From: Nitrospirillum amazonense
Lineage (GTDB): Bacteria; Pseudomonadota; Alphaproteobacteria; Azospirillales; Azospirillaceae
Length of the DNA: 64,000 bases
Assembly (NCBI RefSeq): GCF_007828045.1
Contig: NZ_VITN01000002.1
Span: 248,001-312,000 of the forward strand
Direction of reading: 5' to 3'
Part shown: positions 60,867-64,000 of the stretch, in pieces
Numbering within the stretch: the stretch's first letter is position 1
Layout of the letters: each line of letters starts with the position of its first letter
Program-made: the position numbers and the translations under genes
The notes under the pieces: model-generated
The model's database searches: none
What the model was told of the DNA's origin: nothing
Seen by the model: the letters and a program-made list of their open reading frames with translations, nothing else

Positions 60867-60970
60867 TGTGCATTATGCACATTTTCCTTGGCAAGCGTCC
60901 AGGACGCAGATATATGTGCATTATACACGGGATTTGCGGCGCGGCGCGCCCATATCCGTGCATCATGCAC
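60867..60970. promoter_or_regulatory. Three MarR operator palindromes
   Basis: Site 1 tgtgcattatgcaca (60867-60881) is perfect. Site 2 tgtgcattatacac (60915-60928) has one changed position. Site 3 gtgcatcatgcac (60958-60970) is perfect except for the centre. They are spaced about 43-48 bp and cover the whole 120-base divergent control region. Confidence 0.85.
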
Positions 60971-60986
60971 ATAATCGGAGAATCCC

Positions 60987-62480
60987 ATGACTCGTTTCGA
61001 TACCGATATCCTGATCGTGGGCGCGGGCGCCGCCGGCCTCACCCTGGCGCTGGATCTGGCCCGCCGGGGCATCGACTTCCGCCTGGTGGAGAAGAACGCC
61101 GGGCCCTTCCCCGGCTCACGCGGCAAGGGCCTGCAACCCCGCAGCCTGGAGGTGTTCGAGGATCTAGGCGTGCTGGCCGAAATGCAGGCCGTGGGCGGCC
61201 CCTATCCCACCGTGCTGACTTATCAGGGCGGACAGGTGGTGCGCACCCAGTTGCACGAGGTTCAGGCCCCCACTCCGGCGGAGCCCTACGGCAACCCGCT
61301 GATGGTGCCGCAATTCCAGACGGAAGCGATCTTGCGCCGCCGCCTGGGGGCCTTCGGTCCCACCCCCGCCTTCGCCACGGAGCTGACGGATTTCGACCAG
61401 GACGCCGAGGGCGTCACCGCCCGGCTGCGCACCGCTGATGGTGAGATCACCCTGCGCGCCCGTTACCTGGTCGGCACCGATGGCGGCCGCAGCTTCGTCC
61501 GCCATGCGCTGGGCATCGGCTTCCCGGGGGAGACGCTGCCCTTCCGCGCCATCATCGGCGACATGCCCATCGCCGGGCTGGCCTTCGACGCCTGGCACCG
61601 CTGGTACACCCCCGACGCCCAGCTGGCGCTGTGCCCCCTGGCCGGCACCGACCTGTTCCAGGTGGTGGCCCAGGTGCCGGATGAGGTGACACCCACCCGA
61701 GAGCTGGTCAACGTCATCGTGCGGGAACGCACCGGCCGTGACGACCTGACGGTAGGGGAACCCACCTGGCTGTCCACCCTGCGCGTCAACCTGCGCCTGG
61801 CCGACCGTTATCGCGTGGGCCGCGTGTTCATCGCCGGCGACGCCGCCCATGTGCACCCGCCCACCGGCGGTCAGGGCCTGAACACCAGCGTGCAGGATGC
61901 CTACAACCTGGGCTGGAAACTGGCCGCCGTGCTGCGGGGGGCGCCGGACGGCCTGCTGGACACCTATGAGGCGGAGCGCCGGCCCGTCGCCGCCCACGTG
62001 CTGGGCCTCAGCGGCCGGCTGCTGGGCCAGATGGGCACGGCGGAGGGGATGCGCCGGGGACGGGAGACGCGCGAGCTGGACCTGAGCTATCGCGACGGCC
62101 CGCTGGCCGCCGAAGCCCGGGCCAATCCCGGGCGGGTAATGGCCGGCGATCGCGCCCCGGACGCGCCCTGCCGGACGGCGGCGGACACCCCCACACGACT
62201 GTTCGACGTCTACCAGGGGCCGCACTTCACCCTGCTGGGCTATGGCGTGGGCCAGGATGCGGTTGACGGCGGCTGGCCGGGGGATGTCAGGGCGCTCACC
62301 GTGGCGCCGCAAGGCAGCGGGCAAACGGCCGACCTGACGGACGATGCCGGGCATGTCGCCCAGGCCTACGACCTCACCCCGGGCACATGGGTGCTGGTGC
62401 GGCCGGACGGCTACATCGCCGCCACCGCCCAGGACGCGGGCGCCATCCGCAACTGGCTGCGGGCCACAACCCAGGCGTGA
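60987..62480 (+). CDS. FAD-dependent aromatic monooxygenase (PheA/TfdB-like)
   Basis: A 497-residue class A flavoprotein hydroxylase: FDTDILIVGAGAAGLTLALD (Rossmann), DLARRGIDFRLVEKNAGPF, ARYLVGTDGGRSFVRHALGI (DG motif), and GRVFIAGDAAHVHPPTGGQG (GD motif, about residue 285), then the thioredoxin-like C-terminal part. It hydroxylates phenolic or polyketide-like substrates with NAD(P)H and oxygen; substrate unknown. GGAG precedes the ATG, and the MarR site 3 overlaps its promoter region. Confidence 0.9.
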   Translation: MTRFDTDILIVGAGAAGLTLALDLARRGIDFRLVEKNAGPFPGSRGKGLQPRSLEVFEDLGVLAEMQAVGGPYPTVLTYQGGQVVRTQLHEVQAPTPAEPYGNPLMVPQFQTEAILRRRLGAFGPTPAFATELTDFDQDAEGVTARLRTADGEITLRARYLVGTDGGRSFVRHALGIGFPGETLPFRAIIGDMPIAGLAFDAWHRWYTPDAQLALCPLAGTDLFQVVAQVPDEVTPTRELVNVIVRERTGRDDLTVGEPTWLSTLRVNLRLADRYRVGRVFIAGDAAHVHPPTGGQGLNTSVQDAYNLGWKLAAVLRGAPDGLLDTYEAERRPVAAHVLGLSGRLLGQMGTAEGMRRGRETRELDLSYRDGPLAAEARANPGRVMAGDRAPDAPCRTAADTPTRLFDVYQGPHFTLLGYGVGQDAVDGGWPGDVRALTVAPQGSGQTADLTDDAGHVAQAYDLTPGTWVLVRPDGYIAATAQDAGAIRNWLRATTQA

Positions 62481-62504
62481 CCCGAACCGGTCGGCGAACA
62501 ACGC

Positions 62505-62522
62505 GGCCCCTTGCCAGGGGCC
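62505..62522 (+). terminator. Hairpin after the monooxygenase gene
   Basis: ggcccct / aggggcc arms with loop tgcc, 24 bases past the stop. The following sequence cgcgtttgcg has only three T, so it is a weak candidate. Confidence 0.4.
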
Positions 62523-62581
62523 CGCGTTTGCGCATAAACCTTGGGAAACGGGTTTCGTCTCGGGATAAGGGAGGGCAAGAT

Positions 62582-62809
62582 ATGGCCGGTGCTCACAGCG
62601 GTGCGGTCGCGGTCAGCGACGCGGTGGTCAAGGAACATGCCGACGGCTGGCATTCGTTCACCCGCTTCGTGAAGGCGGGCATCATCTCCGTCGTCCTGCT
62701 GCTGCTGATGTTCCTGGCGCACTTCGCCCTGGGCTGGGGCTTTTCCATGTTCCTGATGATCGTCGGCGACATCATCCTGGTCCTGGCCCTGCTGCTGGGC
62801 AAGGTCTAG
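62582..62809 (+). CDS. aa3-type cytochrome c oxidase subunit IV
   Basis: A 75-residue protein with a hydrophilic N-terminus (VVKEHADGWHSFTRFVKAGI) and two hydrophobic stretches (IISVVLLLLMFLAHFALGWG, FLMIVGDIILVLALLLGKV). HADGWHSFTRFVK-like motifs are characteristic of the small bacterial subunit IV (COX4_pro_2-type). It joins the aa3 oxidase in the inner membrane. It stands alone, away from the other oxidase genes. Confidence 0.8.
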   Translation: MAGAHSGAVAVSDAVVKEHADGWHSFTRFVKAGIISVVLLLLMFLAHFALGWGFSMFLMIVGDIILVLALLLGKV

Positions 62810-62826
62810 CTTTTTCCCCTAGGCCA

Positions 62827-63124
62827 TCAGGCCGCCTTACCCATCGGCGCCTTCCGCAGTTCGTGCATCACGAAGTCGCGGAAGGCGCCGATGCGTTTTG
62901 AGCCGCGCAGCGCCGGCAACGCCCGCTGAATCCGGATCAGGCCCCGTTTCTGGGCCTGGGCGCCCTCTGCGAGGAAGCAGCGTGCCGATGCCAAGGCCGC
63001 CGCACATGGCGAGACGCCCCGCCTGCGCATCATCGACCGCCACGGCCGGCAGGCGCGGCGCCGCCATCATATCTGGGTATAGGGGGACAATCCCCCCGGG
63101 TGTAAGGCACCCGGACCGGGACAC
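62827..63124 (-). pseudogene. Remnant of a LysR-family regulator (C-terminal end)
   Basis: Two frames on the minus strand together look like the end of a LysR effector domain: AVDDAQAGRLAMCGGLGIGTL in one frame, then FLAEGAQAQKRGLIRIQRAL and KRIGAFRDFVMHELRK in another. The break lies near 62985-63000. The HTH domain and first 200 residues are absent. It is therefore a decayed fragment. Confidence 0.5.
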
Positions 63125-63189
63125 GCAGGCCCATTGTGTCCGCGCGCGCCTTCGACATATGTGTAAACAAATGACTTTCAGGCCCCAAG

Positions 63190-64000
63190 ATGTCGAAGCA
63201 CCTGGACGCGGCGATTCAGTTTCATCAGGCCGGCCGCCTTGCCGAAGCCGAACAGCAGTACCGCCGCGCGATCGATACCGGCGACAAGGGGCTTGCCCGC
63301 AACCTGCTGGGGGTGCTGTGCGCCCAGACGGGCCGGGTGGCGGAAGGCATCACCCTGATCCGCCAGGCCATCGCCCTTAACAAACGGGTCCCGGAATTCC
63401 ATTCCAACTTGGCCGTGGTGCTGCTGGAGGCCGGGGATGCCCAGGGCGCGGCCGCAGCCTGCCGGCAAGCCCTGCAATTGAACCCCAACCTGGCCGACGC
63501 TCAGATCAACCTGGGCGCCGCCCTGTTGCGACTGGGCCAACACCAGGACGCGGTGCCACCCCTGCGACGGGGCGCCAAGGCCAGCCCCGGCAATGTCGAG
63601 GCGCACCGCAATCTGGGCCTGGCCCTGCTCGGCACCGGCCAGCCGGCCGAAGCGGCGGACAGTTTCCGCGCCGGCATCGCCCAGGCCCCCACCCACGCCG
63701 ATTGCTGGACCGGCCTGGTCGCGGCACTGGAGCAGTGCCAATCCCCCCACCTGGGGCAAGCGCTGGAGGAGGCCGTGGCCCGCTGCCCGGGCGACATCCG
63801 TCTCAGGATCAAGCTGACGGCGCACCGGCTGGCGGCGGGCGAGATGGACTCGGCCGAAGCCATGGCCCGGCAGACGGCGGCGGGCGCCCCGGCGGCCCTG
63901 GACGCGATCGTCATGCTGGCCAATGTCCTGACCGCCCAGGGTCGCAAGCCTGAGGCTCATCGGGTGCTGAGCGATTGGCTGGACCGGGGCGACACCTCAC
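63190..64000 (+). CDS. TPR-repeat protein (truncated by window end)
   Basis: At least 270 residues, open at the right edge. TPR units are visible: AIQFHQAGRLAEAEQQYRRA, LLGVLCAQTGRVAEGITLIR, HSNLAVVLLEAGDAQGAAAA, AQINLGAALLRLGQHQDAVP, AHRNLGLALLGTGQPAEAAD. N-terminal TPR arrays of this kind often precede a glycosyltransferase or sulfotransferase domain in Azospirillaceae, but that part is not in view. The ATG at 63190 begins directly with a TPR helix. Confidence 0.85.
   Translation, partial: MSKHLDAAIQFHQAGRLAEAEQQYRRAIDTGDKGLARNLLGVLCAQTGRVAEGITLIRQAIALNKRVPEFHSNLAVVLLEAGDAQGAAAACRQALQLNPNLADAQINLGAALLRLGQHQDAVPPLRRGAKASPGNVEAHRNLGLALLGTGQPAEAADSFRAGIAQAPTHADCWTGLVAALEQCQSPHLGQALEEAVARCPGDIRLRIKLTAHRLAAGEMDSAEAMARQTAAGAPAALDAIVMLANVLTAQGRKPEAHRVLSDWLDRGDTS

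Overview
The window looks like a high-GC alphaproteobacterium, most likely Rhodospirillales/Azospirillaceae (Azospirillum, Nitrospirillum or Niveispirillum type). This is inferred from conserved gene neighbourhoods: infA-maf-RNase G-yacG beside tRNA-Phe, dnaB-alr-mlaE-mlaF, radA-cvpA-purF, and purMN facing DUF2066-permease-hdaA. I could not search a database.

Bases 1 to about 23,945 are the right-hand part of an integrative and conjugative element (ICE). A P4-type tyrosine integrase (22540-23730) abuts the 3' end of tRNA-Phe (23943-24018), the likely attachment site. The left end lies outside the window. The backbone includes a ParB-like protein, a MucR/Ros regulator, DUF736, DUF932, a RovC/DUF2285-type regulator (frameshifted), an AlpA-like HTH protein, RepA, ParA, a ribbon-helix-helix protein, DUF2840, a TraF-like peptidase and a lytic transglycosylase. 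From memory this resembles Tn4371-like elements. Cargo comprises a three-gene defence-type locus (type III-like Res, Mod methyltransferase, RelE/ParE-UvrD fusion helicase), an unknown two-gene cassette, and a DUF433/DUF5615 toxin-antitoxin pair. Non-coding structure is rich: three 22-bp-phased iterons with DnaA-box-like sites beside repA, an oriT-like inverted repeat, a long palindrome, and two homologous hairpin-bearing leaders in front of the DUF932 and parB-like genes.

From about 24 kb onward the sequence is chromosomal. It holds yacG, RNase G, maf and infA (24.2-26.6 kb); thermonuclease, cysQ and cfa (26.9-29.9 kb); dnaB and alr (30.1-32.8 kb); an MlaEF-type lipid transporter (32.8-34.4 kb); two paralogous STAS-like proteins (34.5 and 40.5 kb) flanking an amidohydrolase, radA, cvpA and purF; and a phage-type regulator with its operator. 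Polyphosphate genes follow: ppx, ppk, the phosphatase sixA, and a CYTH-CHAD protein further on.

The remainder holds a soluble MCP-Cache signalling protein behind a textbook sigma-54 promoter, malate dehydrogenase, and a PEP-carboxylase-family protein with altered catalytic residues. Then come hdaA, an AI-2E permease, DUF2066, purM (apparently starting at ATA) with purN, a MarR regulator with three palindromic operators controlling an FAD monooxygenase, an aa3 oxidase subunit IV, a LysR remnant, and a TPR protein cut by the window end.

Most promising for follow-up are the duplicated structured leaders, the Res-Mod-RelE/UvrD locus with an AT-rich exchanged specificity domain, the iteron/DnaA-box origin candidate, the purM ATA start, and the sigma-54-driven soluble chemoreceptor-like protein.
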